64,000 nucleotides of DNA, taken from assembly GCA_032622095.1 (NCBI GenBank), contig CP136066.1, positions 149,079,559 to 149,143,558 of the forward strand, given 5' to 3'. This document shows, in pieces, positions 22,262-36,030 of the stretch. Positions within the stretch are counted from its first letter, which is position 1; each line of letters opens with the position of its first letter. The notes beneath the pieces were generated by a model. That model saw nothing but the letters and a program-made list of their open reading frames with translations. It did not search any database and was not told the DNA's origin. This stretch comes from Siphonodentalium dalli (lineage: Eukaryota; Mollusca; Scaphopoda; Gadilida; Siphonodentaliidae). The translations under genes were made by a program, and so were the position numbers.

Positions 22262-25200
22262 TATGACTGTACAATTAAGTTTCCTTAATTTGCGTCGGGA
22301 ATTGAAGACGGATCAATTGATCCCAGATTGGATTTGGTTTTTGATATTTGGTTCAAATATGGGCAGAAATAGGAGATTTACCCATATATATGTGGACTGT
22401 TAACCTCGTGGGTTGATTTATGAGCTGGGTTTAGAACCACATAATTGGTGGGAGGGGTTCTGGGTTTGACCCCCTTAACTTTGGTATTCAATGGAAAATC
22501 TGCTGTAACTAGACCAACAAATGGCCACATTTAGAATATTTCTAACTTTATGAACTTGAAGTACCAGTTGTAAAATTATTCAATCATGTGAGATTGAAGC
22601 CACAGGAACATCCATGTTGGTCAGTTAATAGGGTTTATCGTCGTTTCAGCTGCTATGCCATATCACAACATAAGTTTTACTGTTTGAATGACCACACTAA
22701 AAGTTAATTGCCCAACCCCACCAAAACAGGCACCCATGTTCGTCAGCTTTGATTCGTCAATGAAGCTAGCTTAAAGGGTATGTCGCGACTATTTCGGTTA
22801 TATGCGCGCATTTATGTAATTCAACTCCAAATAGTGACCTACTTCAGAATAAATGTCGCTTCTGCAAAACGCCGGCTTCGTTTTGATACAGCGCGTCATC
22901 AAAGACGACGTCACGGAAAAATATTTTTGAATAGGCGAAATCATGAAAAGCGACGTTCCGTTCTTGTGACGTCACAAGTTGAAGACTGTAAATTGTTTGT
23001 GTAACGTTGATTAAAATTGGCGGACGCAGCATGCATTTCGATGTTAAGCTGTTCTATTTTTGTTGTTGTCTGCGACATTGTGATTTCGGATTTGCGATAG
23101 ACTTTCTACCGTACATAGACATCGGATTTTGAACTGTCATAATTGTTGTGAATGTGAATAACCGATGTACATAGAACTGATCAACTTACTATATAACTCG
23201 TCTTACTTTACCAAAATACGCATGTAGCTTTGGTGGTAGTGGTAAGATGTTCTCGTTTTAACATGTACAAGACCTACCGGAAGTTATAAACCATTCAAAA
23301 AGGGGGTCACCAAATGTGGGTACCCCTATACTCCGGCGTTTCGCATGTGAGATTAAACAGTCATAATGATGTTGGTCCAATTGGGATGTTCACTTCTATG
23401 ATTGGTCTTACTAAAATAATAAATGTGCGATTCAACTTCAGTCATGGAAAAATCATATGACCTGATAACGACCGTCTGTCGCATTATGCCCCGCGTCGCA
23501 TTATGCCACACATTACCCTACGGTACTTTTTCGTGATTTAGTCCACATTTGTTGTTGGCCATTATAAATAATAGCCCTATATAGTATAAGTATACAATTT
23601 CTGAACATTATTTTTACTGTTTGTAGGGCTTTCTGAACAATCACCCTCCCTCTGTTGTTGAACTAATTTCTCATAGGACTGCCTGCCTACTCGAACATCA
23701 AGTTGGCGTCCCTAGATTTGGCGTTTTTCAGTGATTTTTGCGATATATCCCTCTGGGGTTGGGGGCTTCACAATTTTTTTTTCATTCCGTATCATTTTCG
23801 CTTCAGACAATACATTTTCATATTTTATTTTTTTCATATCTGCTAATTTTTTATTTTTTTTCAATGAGTATTTTTATATGCCTATCGCGGAAAACATCTT
23901 CCGTTTTTATTTTGAGCCATGTGATTTTAAAAGCACCAGCTACCGATCGAAATACCTAGATTTGAAAAGTCCGCGCATGGACTTTACAAGGTCGGCTGGC
24001 GAGTATCACAAAGCAATCAATATTATTTCCACCCAGCATTGCCGCAGCATTATTGATGCATATTCGGCCAACCCAAAGCGATTCATTTTTATTTAAATAT
24101 GTATAAAGAACAAAATACGCTTCATACTAGTTAGCACCCCTATAGATGTGGCCCCAATGTATGGAACACGTGTATTTGTTAGACCTGTTCGAGTTCGCAA
24201 CGATAACCATGCTATATCATATGAATATAGGCCTATAGGCCTACCCCTCGTTTGTTAAAAATTGGAATCGACCTCTCAAGTAAATAGCCAACCATTCGCC
24301 CAAAAGTTCGGACGCGTCCATGTATGTTTACCAGTCCAGATGGCAGCGGGGTCATATAATGTAGGTACATTGTATGCACTCTGGTGGCTGATTGTACTTT
24401 CATTTTCGAGTATATTTAATCATTGTTAGATGTGGGAAGCCCGGCGCTATTAATTCGTCGGCGACTTTTGTTTAAAATGTACACATTTTGCTTCGGTTTT
24501 TGCCAGTGACTTACGATTTTTTAGCCGGGAAATAAACGGACATGGCTCATTCGAACCTCCAAATTTCTTTCTACGTAATTTGGAGCGACTGATACAATAG
24601 ATCGACAAAACAACGAACTTTTGATATACCGGTTTCATATGGTCTGAAAAACACTTGCCAAGTCCCAGCCATTTTCAACTTTTCGCCAGAAGTCAGATAA
24701 ACGCTCTTTATTGTTACCATATCTGGAATGGATTGGTTATTTTTGCCAAAAATCTCTAATTATTCCGGATAGTAGCATTCTACTTTCCATTTTGTTGCTT
24801 CTGCATTTTAGTGTGACCGCGATTGGTCGTGAATTTTCCTTTTCCTGGTTAGTAAATTTGACCGAGTCATTTGCTAACTTCTGATTTGCTAAGACGAGTG
24901 CATCCATGAATATTAGCCAATCAGGTGTTATCGTGCTATTTTTGTAACGCGGGAAACCGATTTCATTCATTAGTTCGAAAACATTGCTTAGATACGCACA
25001 GAAATTTTATTATTCCCTCCCTCCCGCCCTAAAACTAAATTTATCCCGTTATATAGATAATTATAATTACACATATGTTTTTCATATCAACATAGGTCTA
25101 TCTTGAATTTGGGGAATTTGACAAATTTGTTCTGGCGTGTCACAGTGAAATGGAAAAAATGTATATGTATACGGTACTTGTATGTTACTGAAAATTGTGT

Positions 25201-25680
25201 CCGTCCATATATGTTTTGTAATTGTGTAATGGTCTTTGTATTTGTTTGCATGACCTGTTATGTATTGTGAATATGTGTGTTTGAGAGCGAATGTGAGTAT
25301 GCTAGCAGGGTGAACGGGGTGAGTGGGGTTGGGATCAATGCGTCTTTTTGGGTTACAGAATGATATTTATCGACCTATTTCGTTCGATGCCGGGAAAATT
25401 TCAAAAGCGTATAATATTATTTGCATTTTGGAGCGCAAACCGCCATGTGGCTTTAACTTAATTATTGACCCCAGAACTTGATATACATGTAAATTAAGTG
25501 CTGTCCCTTTTGATTTGAAATATTTATTTACCTGAGGACATTATAAACATTTCAGAAAAATGAATTCAAAAAATGAGAATACCATCATTTTAACATATAC
25601 CCACCACTACTACTGCCCCATCAACCCCGAATCCCAAACACCAGTTACTACATGTAGTAACTTGATTTTCAGAGAGAGAG
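22262..25680. other. 3.4 kb with no supported gene
   Basis: Short ORFs (up to 121 codons at 23731-24096) are low-complexity or AT-driven and carry no recognised domain. The only repeat fragment seen is AAACGCTCTTTATTGTTACC at about 24699, an internal piece of the family A MITE. ATAGGCCTATAGGCCTA near 24228 is a short palindrome. Confidence 0.4.
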
Positions 25681-25696
25681 GGAGGGGTGAAATCCT

Positions 25697-25790
25697 GCAT
25701 ACCAGTTAAGAAAATATTGACTACATGGCATGGCAATTAATATAGTTGCAGTTAAGAAAATATTGACTACATGGCATGGCAATTGATATT
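25697..25790. repeat. Two-copy tandem duplication (about 46 bp)
   Basis: CAGTTAAGAAAATATTGACT, then ACATGGCATGGCAATT, are repeated in direct order with one difference after AATT (AATA, then GATA). Confidence 0.85.
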
Positions 25791-25799
25791 TATACCTAA

Positions 25800-27012
25800 C
25801 TTCAATAACCAAGAGCAATAAGGGTAAATTACATCGACAACATTATATTTGTAATTTGAGCCAAACACAATCTAAAGTTTGGAGAATTTTGTGGTATAAA
25901 GCTGCTTACAATTAATGCAGGCTATTTGCAGAATCCTGGATATCAGTTTAATAAATGGAGCGGGTATAGTGCGATAATTAGTCCGAGGCAACCTTGGTCG
26001 CAATCCTTGGATCCTCTTCAGAGACGACCCCCCCCCCCCCCCAACCTGTCGAATCTGCGGCCCATTCTGTGATATACCGGTACCCCTTCACACACACCCT
26101 GCTAAGAAGATGCATAGGGTATGATATTAGAGGGTGTGGTCAGAAATAGGGGTATGGCCGGGTCACTGTTGAAGATCCAACTCATGTAGTCATGTGCTTG
26201 AAGTTGTACAATTGGGTGGTTGAAGAACACTATATATTGTATTTCATTTCATTTTTAATATAATTTTGTGGCATCACCTGGATTTAAATTCAAATAGCCA
26301 TCAAGTGAAAACTCACTCACGATGCTTTTGGTAGTAACTGAACACACCAAAAGCAAACTTCCAGTACTGTGAATAGGCCTGTACAGTCGTTCGAAGTTTT
26401 ATTTTTTTTTATTTCGGAAGAAACAACAGGCCTTCCAAACAGTGACTGAGATCTTAATAAATAGACATTTGAATACATCTATTCTCTATATTACGGTAAG
26501 TGGGCTAATTAATTCAAAAATATATAATATCACTCCCTCAATTTAAATCACCGTTTAGAAGGCCTGTACATAGTTAGTGTGAAAGAAACTAACACGTTTT
26601 ACCCACATTGATGTCAGTATTTCGTCATTTGGTTGCGATCTGACGAATGCAATAGCTGCGACTCACAAGAAAAGCACTGCGTATATAAAACTTTAATCAT
26701 AGTCTGGCCCCAAATTACATGCAAAGTACTCGAAAACGTGAGTGTTTCATCGAAACATATCTTTAAAACTTGCGTTGTTTACACTCGCGAACTGGTGGAA
26801 ATACGTCTTCAACTTGTGACGTCATTTCCGAAGTTTTCCGAAAGAGGCCGACTATTAGAGGAGGGATTGCGCTCTGATTGACGTCGGGAGAAAAATTAGC
26901 TACCGCTTCGTCTGCGGTGTTATTTCATCGAACACTTTAGACCACATGGACCAGATTAAGCGTGGTTAATTAACAGATATCGGGTGTTATTAATTATTAC
27001 TACCTGCACTTT
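25800..27012. other. No recognisable gene
   Basis: It contains a C-run near 26029-26042 and an 82-codon plus ORF at 26633-26881 with no domain. CAACTTGTGACGTCA near 26808 resembles the inverted CTTGTGACGTCACAAGTTG at about 22966, a possible shared palindromic transposon end. Confidence 0.35.
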
Positions 27013-27464
27013 AATATATATAGTTTTGTTCATATGCCAAACAAAATCAGCGCGTAAATAATATATTGTCGTCAATACGTACGGCGGTGTACGTAAACAA
27101 GATCATGCTCGTGTTATAGAAGTTGTGCTTCTGTTTACATAACACAGTGCGATTCTATTGGTTAATTACACACACATGAAATAAACGCTCTTTATTATTT
27201 CCATATCAGGAAAACAGTAACAAGTAACGCTCGTTATGTTTACCATATCCGGATCTAAACAAAAGCCAGGTAACGTAACTTTTTTAAATTTTGTTTACAT
27301 AACAAATGAAGAGAAATTGACAATAACAAACTGTTATGCCATATTTCTGATTGGTATAAGAACAAAATATGTCTATATTTACTGTTCTGTCGGTTTATGG
27401 CAGTTTTTGACGGAGTTGAATATTTTAACAGCATACCCACCATCAACACCGCCCGTATCGTTAA
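27013..27464 (+). mobile_element. TTAA MITE, family A, 5'-truncated copy
   Basis: It is homologous to 12047-12498 throughout: TATATATAGTTTTGTTCATATG, GAAGTTKTGCTTCTGTTTACATAACAC, CGCTCTTTATTATTTCCATATC and CATACCCACCRYCAACRCCGCCCGTATC. It ends at TTAA 27461-27464. The terminal AGGCACGGGC end is missing on the left. Confidence 0.8.
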
Positions 27465-27949
27465 AGAGCTATAATTTATTGCTTGGGATTTGCATATGCT
27501 TGAGTATTATCTAGCTGTATATAAGCAAATCAGGTATGAGGATGGGGAACAGTTTGGGGTGAGAATTTGTACCATCTTGGGGATGAGGATTTATTATTAG
27601 CATGACTTTCTTGTATGCTGATTTGAGCACTTTCGCTGGGCAGATACGCGATACTGCAGTGGTTAAATTTATCAGATATGAAGGTCAGTTCCACTCATGT
27701 AGGGGTTGATAATTCACCACTCTCTGTGGTATGTAGATCGATACAAATGTATGGCCCGATTTGCTGTAACTATATAAATTATTGGAAGTTCTCAAATAAC
27801 GCACGGTTATGTAAACATAACGATTACAGTGATTGGTAAACAAACATTTATTATTAGAATAGAATACTTACCAATAATTTGACCATTTCTAAAACACATG
27901 GTATCTTATTCAAGCCTGAAGAGGGTTAACTTAGTGGTGATACACTGCA

Positions 27950-28240
27950 CAGCGGGCTAGCGTCACATCATTCGGCTTAGCCACCATCTTGTGGGAAGTA
28001 TCTATAGTTTCAAATTCATATTGTTTTCAGTTACTTTTCCCCTTCTGTTCAGTTACTATATCTCCGAATTTGTAGAAGCTAAAGTGCACAATCGAGGTGA
28101 CCAATGGGTGAACATAATCGATTTCAACTGTGGAACTTCAATCTGATCCTCGGTCTCTCGAGGAAGTTGAGGCATAAGCAGAATGAAGTCCCCATATGGT
28201 GAATTTGGGGATGCTAGCCCACTATGCGGGATCGCGTCAC
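27950..28240 (+). mobile_element. Dispersed MITE-like repeat, copy 1
   Basis: GCGGGCTAGCGTC at the left and ATGCTAGCCCACTATGCGGG at the right look like imperfect inverted ends. The interior matches the reverse complement of 50900-51165: GGGAAGTATCTATAGT, AATCGAGGTGACCAATGGGT and GGAACTTCAATC. There is no ORF. Confidence 0.6.
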
Positions 28241-28259
28241 TAAATTAATCATCTAGTGC

Positions 28260-29758
28260 AGAGGCCAAAACTACAAAAAACCTCTAGAAGTCACACTTTC
28301 GTCGACATATGAATGTATATAACTAAAACATTTTCTATTGTATCAAGGGACACACAAGGGTCACTCCGTGCCCGGTAGTCAAACCGTACTTTGTGCGGGG
28401 CCGTAAAAGTTGGATAACTATGTCGCCCAATAGAAAAAATATAAAAATTAGATAATTGGTCTCTATCGATTGACAACACTTTTTTAAAGATAGAATGTTT
28501 AGCTTATTCCATCTAAATATATATATAAGTAAAGATGTAACATATATTGAGCTGAAAAGGATATATGTTTAGACATTAATGTCATGTTCAGACATTTTTA
28601 TAGGAAAAATTGTCAATTTTTTAGTAATTTTCTACTGAATGTTCCTTTAACATTATGTATTTTTTTTTATCTGCACGGCATATTGATTTCCGTATTCCAT
28701 CAAGAAACCAACATGTATTCCACAAACACACTTTTAGCATCTAGCTTGTCAGATATTCATACTTCTGAATTAGGCATACATAGTTCAATCACATATCTAC
28801 ATTTTGAAAGTACATATTTTGAACTGAGAAGAATTGTCAAAGATTTTCAAAGATTATGAAGGTGAGTAATATTGATAGCTTGATGAAATGTTATTACTTA
28901 TCTTAGTAAACACACTTGACCCACTTGTTTGCAAGTTCATTCAAAAATGTTTTTAATGTGGCTTTAGAAGAACCACGCCTATATGTCTGAGTGAACATGT
29001 AATGTACCTTATTTACACAACATATAGGACTGATATATTCATTTTCATTTTAGCATATGTGATGCCAGGGATTCTGAAAAATGCCGAGTAACATACCCCA
29101 AAGTCACCAAGAATGTCTATCTAAATGACCTTGACCTTTGAAAAACTATTGTAAGCTAGATGGTAATGAGATTGTGTTCCTCATAACTCCAAAGACAGCA
29201 CCCATTTGCAGTTCAGTACCTCCAAATTATGCTATGCTCTACATATTGAGAGGTACAAAAGGCTGTTATTTATGAAAGAACAGAAGAGTACTCTACAACT
29301 ACAACACAGTTCCCAATCACATACACAGCAATGAAATGTCATCTAGTATTTCCAGATCTGTCCATTATATAGACTCGCTAAAATTGGAGGTCAATAATAC
29401 TCATATCGTGAGGTTGCTCGAGCACGGGCGTAAAGAAGAAGTGTAAGTGTAAGTGTTCCTAATGATTGTCACATTTTTGAATGTATTGTATATTAAATTT
29501 TAAACAAATGTATTTTAATGCACTCTATTATATCTTATAAATGCAATGATCAACCCAATCTGGGCATATAGTGAGTATTATTTAACTTTCCAATGTCTAA
29601 TACACATATCATTAGAGTATATTTTATTCATGGGGTATACTTTTAGTTCTAATTTTTTACCCATACCAATAGTATCCCTTCTGGTCTTCAGAATGACTAT
29701 TACTGTTAATACACAAACTGTAGATTCATCTTATTAACATTATGGTGAAATCCTAGAC
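28260..29758. other. No recognisable feature
   Basis: Only short ORFs (up to 91 codons, 28584-28859) without domains were seen, and no repeat pair. Confidence 0.35.
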
Positions 29759-30113
29759 TTAACTCTTTCACTGCTGCACCAATGTGCATGCCCAGGTAGT
29801 CCTAACAAGAGTTCCGGTGGACAATTGGGATTTTTCATTGAACTATGGATACAACCGTAGAGCTATGAGTCGAGGTTCGTTCGTATGGAGTCATAATAAT
29901 ATTAAACATATCTGACTGTAACTCAATTATTTTTGGTTGACGCATAAAATAAATTAGGTCTGAATAAATCTGCCAAGTTTTATGATCTGTCAATAGTTGT
30001 GACTAAAACAAGAAGGTCTCAAACATTGGGCCTATCTCCTTGGTCCTGACACAATATCATGGGTCATTCCAGCTAGGGTCTAGGAGATAGGCATGTGGCA
30101 CCGAAAGAGTTAA
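29759..30113. mobile_element. TTAA-flanked MITE, family C (355 bp)
   Basis: The left end is TTAACTCTTTCACTGCTGC; the right end, reversed, is TTAACTCTTTCGGTGCC. The interior is non-coding. The ends resemble family B at 44570 (TTAACCCTTTCAGTGCC), which suggests related transposases. Confidence 0.7.
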
Positions 30114-30764
30114 TTTTTTTAACTTATATATAGCTCTTAGTATCCAAAATGACAATCTATGATTTAATTACATTCGTGTTTCTCTCAAGGTGTCACACAA
30201 TAAAGAACCTCACAGTTCTATCAGAATGAAAGTAAGCGTTAGAGAATATAATATCGACATCAACTGATGCATACCGTAATAAAGTCAGGTTAGTTTTCCC
30301 TTGTGTATATATTCCTGAGATAATAGCGTAATTTACATGCACAGTCAAATAACAAGTTTGTTTTGTATAAATGAAAATATTAATGTATCTGATGCATAGT
30401 AGCACAGATAATAAAAATGCTATTTTTCTAGACAGAGCCCAGTGACAGTGCCATCGGTGTGGGATGAGATGCTGTTGGACAGGCCCTATAAAATATTATA
30501 TTTAAGTGTGCATACCACTTAACCCCACATAATATATGGGCCATCTTAAAGCCCTTCATTGAATTCCATGGTGCTGCCACTGATATGACTACAAATGATT
30601 TATTTTCATATTGCATGACACGATAAACGATGGATGCTATGAAGCCAGTAATAGTGGTGCTGCAACTAAGAAGACCAGAGTGACACAAATGGGTGTCTAT
30701 TATGTCAGTGAAAGACAAACATTCCAACATCAAGCACTGGAATTGTAGGCTTGGAGTGAGTGTC

Positions 30765-32180
30765 AGCTTGTCCGGCGATTACTAAGTGTTGCAGATAGTG
30801 GAAGAGATATTGATATTCCATCCATCCTACAATTCAAACTCAACAAGATGGCAATGTCACTCGTTTCACTAGATGGACAACTCCATTCCACAAATAAAGC
30901 TGCATAACTTCACATTCTATCAGACCAATACTCTTTGAACGAACTTTCAGATTCCCCTAAGACAACATGCTATGTAAGTGATGGCATGGTACGTGTTCAA
31001 GCTACTGGGAAACCAAACCACGCTGAAACATTTGGAGATCTTGCAGATGTCTTTACAAATATAGTTATGAAATTCTTCAGGACAAATGGATGCAATCAAG
31101 TCGATATTGTCTTCGACAATTATTCAGCAGCCTCCAAAAAAATTGGGACATGCCTAATGAGAAATCAGTCAAATATATATATCCACACACTTGATGATAG
31201 AAGAGATCTTCCACTGACACATTTCCGGGTAACGTTCATTAGATCATCGGAAAATAAGAAAAGCCTTCTTCAGTTCCTGACTAGTGATTTACTCAAAAGG
31301 TGTTGATCAACCTATCGGAAATACCGTGATTGTAGCTGGTGGCTGTGCTGACTATCATATAGCTATCTCTGAACATCAACTGGATTCCCCACTAGATCAT
31401 CTAAAATCATCTCACGAAGAAGATGATACCAGAATTATATTGACATGTTCAAATGCTGCAACAAGCGGATATGTTAGAGTAATAGTCCAAAGTCGTGACA
31501 CAGACGTCCTTGTATTGCTTTTCGACCACATGCGAAATATTGATTCGGAAATTATTATGAGTGCGAGGACTGTGAAGAGACCTTAATACCTCCCAATTAT
31601 TGATATAGAAAATAGTTTTCCTGCATCAGTAATAAATGGATTGCCAATTTATTATGCAGTTGCGGGATGTGATACAATGTTTCCAGTCAACTATTTGGAA
31701 AAGGGACGAAGTCAACTTGGAAGAAACACCTTCCCTGCAACAACCTTTTGACATGTATGGTCAGTTTGATATTGATAAACTTCTGACAGAAACGTTAATC
31801 ATGCAACGGTATTCTCAATCGTCAAATACATGTGGTGTGAATGAACTCAGGCTGAAATGTTTCACTGACTAGCAGACTTATCAAAACTTCCACCAACTAA
31901 ACATTGTTTGGTTTAACATATACTCTGCAGTCAATATCAAACATTTGTTTGGTATGTAGCTCTCATATCTTCTGTTCCGAAGTTACCATCTCCTACCAGT
32001 TACGGTTGGAAAGATGAAGGAGGCATGAAACGACACTCATGACTTCCGAGCCATTACCAAAAATATTTCGGGAAATCACCACTTGTAAACGTTCGAGGTT
32101 CCAGGTATTCTTCATCAAGATGTAGCTGATACAAAAAATCCAATTTGAATTGTTCACTCGTCTGTAAATGTCACATAAAA
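30765..32180 (+). pseudogene. Broken copy of a transposon-associated 'HEExDTR / DTDVLVLL / GCDT' family
   Basis: Reading frames on the plus strand, joined only by inspection, give this order: SGRDIDIPSILQFKLNKM-SLVSLDGQLHST; then VQATGKPNHAETFGDLADVF and VDIVFDNY; IYIHTLDDRRDLPLTHF; GNTVIVAGG; SSHEEDDTRIIL; QSRDTDVLVLLF; INGLPIYYAVAGCDTMF; and SYGWKDEGG. These are hallmarks of a large uncharacterised family common in molluscs, cnidarians and lancelets. The acidic HEExDTR and DTDV motifs suggest a PIN-like nuclease fold, which is inference. Stop codons and frameshifts (after STNKAA at about 30906, near 31300, near 31585 and at 31870) make it non-functional. It is unspliced over 1.4 kb. Confidence 0.7.
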
Positions 32181-35099
32181 ATCACATTTTAAAATTTTAT
32201 TGAAGTCATGTTGTTATTCAATAAACCCATCACAATTTCATATAAATATAAGCAGACATCCAGGACATCTGTACATATTTTTTGTCGCCTTATACCAAAA
32301 TATAGAATATTTTCGGGATTAAAATTGTTTTAGGGGGAGGGGTAGTATATTTGTTAATAAGTTGCAAACTATTACACATAAGACATTGCGTTCTATCGCA
32401 TTATCAAGAGCATAAATCAAGGTCAATTTTCAGTCCATAACCTCCATGTAAGGATAACAAATTTTAATAAAATATCGGCAAAAAAAAGTTCTACTAAATT
32501 AAAACATTGTATGGATGCATTTTCATGTAGAATATCCATAGTATTACGCTTCAAAACAATTTGGATGTTGTTAGTATTCAAAAATTATGATAAATACCAG
32601 TATTGGATGGTCCACAAATACACTACCCAATAGAATTTTGTTATTCAGTTATATACATTTTGATGTCGGCGAAATTATGTTTGTCTTGCCTGGCCTCTGT
32701 ACTAATCTGTGGACTTCATTCTGCAATTAATGTCAGAAACATTAAATTCAGGTTTGATCTTACTGGACTAATTAGACATTGATCAACAATGCCACTCAGA
32801 CTGTAACAGTAATATTTTTATAACAATGGATTCCATCTGTGAAATCTTGACATTGGAGAGTTTATAATAATGAAAATAAGAACATTGTATTTAGTGAAAA
32901 TCTCACTGCGAACGATTCAGTAGTCATAATCGTTGTTGTTGCGATGTAATTGTTTGGCACCACATGATTTTACAACTGGGAATAGCTAAATGTAGTTGTA
33001 ACTCTATCTGAGAGTTGCGAAACCACCTTGACGCCTAAAAACTATGATGTTTCCGATAACGGAATGAATTATAGTATGGTCGAGTGAGCGAAAATTAATT
33101 AAATTTTTTGACTTCGCATAACAGATGACACAGTTCACGTATATCAGAAAACAATAAGCGCATTACTGTGGGTATTTATTGGAAGGGATAAAATGCAGAC
33201 CGGTGACTGATGAGCACAGTTTTACTACAATCAGATATTGATCAATGTGATATTTGTTTTGTTTCGTTTATTGCATATGTTAAAATGGTCACATTGTCGA
33301 TAAAAATTAGTAGCGGCGGATGTCTCGACTAGTGGTGGGCGGGTTACCGGAAACACTCTTTTTCAGGCCTAATGGATACCAGTTTCGACCAACTGAAACA
33401 TACAAATCTGGTTTTCCCTTTTGGGGAGATGAAATACGAAGACTACTAGTATTACAGTTGAATTCACATTTGTGTAAGGAAATTTAGAACCACTATTGAA
33501 TTACAACTATGCTCTATCTGATTAATTGACCCTCATTAACAAGGTTGGTCACCGGTATTATCGCTGTACTTGATACGATCAACCGCGTTCAATTATAGCG
33601 AAGGCTGTAACAAGTCATCGTGAATTCAATTTATCGCGATACATTATCGAACGATATTAAGCATATCGTATCGTCTCGTGTGTATCACGAATTTGCGAAA
33701 TCAAGGAGCTTCTGATGGGCGTGTGTAAATGAGCAAAATCGGCAATGTTCTCTCAATCTCTATGTGTATGTGTATTTGTCACTCGTCTAGCTAACAATTA
33801 CAAAATTCTTTCTCCAGTTATAAAAATGTTAGTTCTGATAACTCAGGTGGTATTCATTTGGGGACACTAATTTAGTGTATGATGATATGTATCGAGTCGT
33901 TGATCATGTATCGTGATTTTTAAGGTACCGTTACAGCCTAGTTTAAATTATACCGCGGTACCAACTCGCCTTTACAGTTAGACTGCATTCTTCATGCAAT
34001 ATTTATATGAATTATATACATATATTTTTTAAGGGTCATTATAAACACACCAGATAAAGATTTTTTTGGGGATGGGGTGATACTAGTACCCCGACAGTAT
34101 AGATATGGTATTTATCAACTGAACACTTGGTGGTTGAAAATGGCGCCGGACGTCGAACGCTCACGTCTTTTGAAATTACTAGACCGAGCAGCATAATTAA
34201 CCCGGTGCATGGCACTCACGGAAAGTGAACTGGTTTGTACGACAAAGGGTGTACTCGATTCGCATAATTTGGCGGAATCGGAAATCATCTCGCTAGTCAC
34301 GGCACTAAATCAAGCAGTCTCCAACTTAGTCCAAGCAACGTTAATTACATTGGAATAGTCAACAGCCAGAGTGATTTGGCTCATCTATTCAGTTCACTTT
34401 CTACCTTGAAAGTTGAATGGACAGTCATCCACTCACTGCCAGTGTCATTTACATCATGAATCAATGTGACGACGAGTTCAACAGGTGACCACACGGCAAT
34501 ATGTCAGTTCCAAACTTTAGGAACATTGGTCAAATCGATAAACAGCAAATTGGAAAACCTTAAAATTCGAAGAATCTTATTGCTATCGCGTAGAAGGACT
34601 CCTCGAACTATTACCTCTTATGACGTGCGCACACAAGGACGCGAAACAATCAGGAATGCTTGAAGACGAGGGTAGGCCTGCAATATAATGAATATTAAAC
34701 AACCTAGATCGGTTAAAACATTTTGGACTAACTTGTCCGCCATCGTTGTGAACACGTCAAGAAGAGACACTAATCTCATTGGTTGAAAGCTACCGCGTGC
34801 TGGTGCATGTTGCCATTGGGAAACCACTTGATTGGTCTAAAGAAATTAACTAGTTTGTACTAGCTATAATAACATTGATAGGAATTGACTCAGTTGTCTT
34901 TCCAGGGTCTTCGGTGGGAAATTTAATAAACTTCGACAGGATACTTGTCAAAATCTAAATAAAAACATGTTGACTATATACAATTATCTAAATGTTATTT
35001 TGAGTGTTTGTGTAGTTTGGACCACAAACCGACAAGTGGCTTTAACAGGTGTTATCCTGATATGTTGGGGGTATTTTAGCGACCGTTTATTAACACATT
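32181..35099. other. 2.9 kb without a supported gene
   Basis: At 34139-34330 a plus-strand frame (MAPDVERSRLLKLLDRAA, one stop, then CMALTESELVC, LAESEIISLVTAL) has coding-like composition of about 60 codons. A second stretch near 34560-34680 carries SYCYRVEGLLELL. It could be a decayed transposon or gene fragment, but I do not recognise it. The rest is AT-rich and featureless. Confidence 0.35.
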
Positions 35100-35560
35100 G
35101 TAGTCCTGTGCATTTATGAGAAAATAGGGCTGAACCTCAAAATAATTGCAACACAAAAGATTTTGTTTTATTTTGGTTGGGAGCATCATAGAGTATACTC
35201 AGCTAAAAATCAACAAAAATCTGAACATGAGAAATGGCCTTTTTGAGGCAAAAAGTGGCGAAAATTATGAAAAATTTGTGAAATATGGAGATTAACATTT
35301 TTTGTTAATAACTCTTGATGTAAACATACAATTGTTATATTTTCACAATGATAAACTGTGGTGCAGTTGTATCCAAGATTTGGTATCATTTTATTCTATA
35401 AATATTGATTAAATTTTCGAAATTTGGGTGAAAAATTTGCCAAAATTCAGTGAAAACTGGAAGTCTACAATAACTCTTGACGCAGTTGTAAAATTGTCAT
35501 AACTGGGCTTGGAACTATTGTTATATAGTTATATCCACAATTGTGGGGTTTTTTCATGTT
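35100..35560 (+). repeat. Partial copy of the palindromic-element end
   Basis: TAGTCCTGTGCATTTATGAG, then ACCTCAAAATAATTGCAACAC, matches both ends of the 36031-38302 element over about 130 bases. The rest of this AT-rich stretch (AACTCTTGA-G words at 35312 and 35470) does not match well. It leads straight into the minus-strand gene remnant at 35589. Confidence 0.55.
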
Positions 35561-35588
35561 GTTACTACAAGCAAATAATCAAACTATT

Positions 35589-36010
35589 TCAACACCTTGG
35601 CATTACCATGTTTTCGGCATGTGCACCTATTACTTTTGCAGTCCGTTTTACATTTACAACGTATGATGTTCTGTATAGTTCTTTTGGAGCTGGTGGTTCC
35701 TCACATTTGATAGGATTAAGCCGCCCATCCATAACCTGCCATCCCCAATCAGTTGGTTCCAAAGTAAGCCCCTTCCAACACTGCACCTAGTGATAGTGTA
35801 TGCAAATGAAATCCGTTTCTACCTAAAGTCTGACACAGCAGGTTACATGACCTCTGGTCGGCGCTTTGGCAACAGTGATAAGCCTCTGAAACAAGAGTTG
35901 TGGGTCGATGTGTACAACGTCGTTGTCGATCTTGAGAGACGGAGCACTCATTATTATTGCTTGGGATGTTCGCTTGAATACATAACTCATAACATCTTTC
36001 CTCCCATGTT
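35589..36010 (-). pseudogene. C-terminal remnant of the HEExDTR family
   Basis: On the minus strand 'MSAPSLKIDNDVVHIDPQLL' and FQRLITVA come first (about 35860-35960). They are followed, in another frame, by CWKGLTLEPTDWGWQV, DGRLNPIK and EEPPAPKEL, and then a decayed cysteine-rich tail with AHAENMVMPRC before the stop at 35589. The IDNDVVHIDPQLLFQRL and 'P-DWGW-V-DGRL-P' signatures are typical of the same family as 30765-32180. The middle, with the HEExDTR and DTDV motifs, is missing. It lies between two copies of the CAGTGCATTTATG end (35100 and 36031). Confidence 0.6.
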
Positions 36011-36030
36011 CATAAGGATCTTCGTGCCTA

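Noticed and set aside
23731-24096. 121-codon plus ORF
   Set aside because: Phenylalanine/isoleucine-rich from T-rich DNA, no domain, no splice or repeat support.
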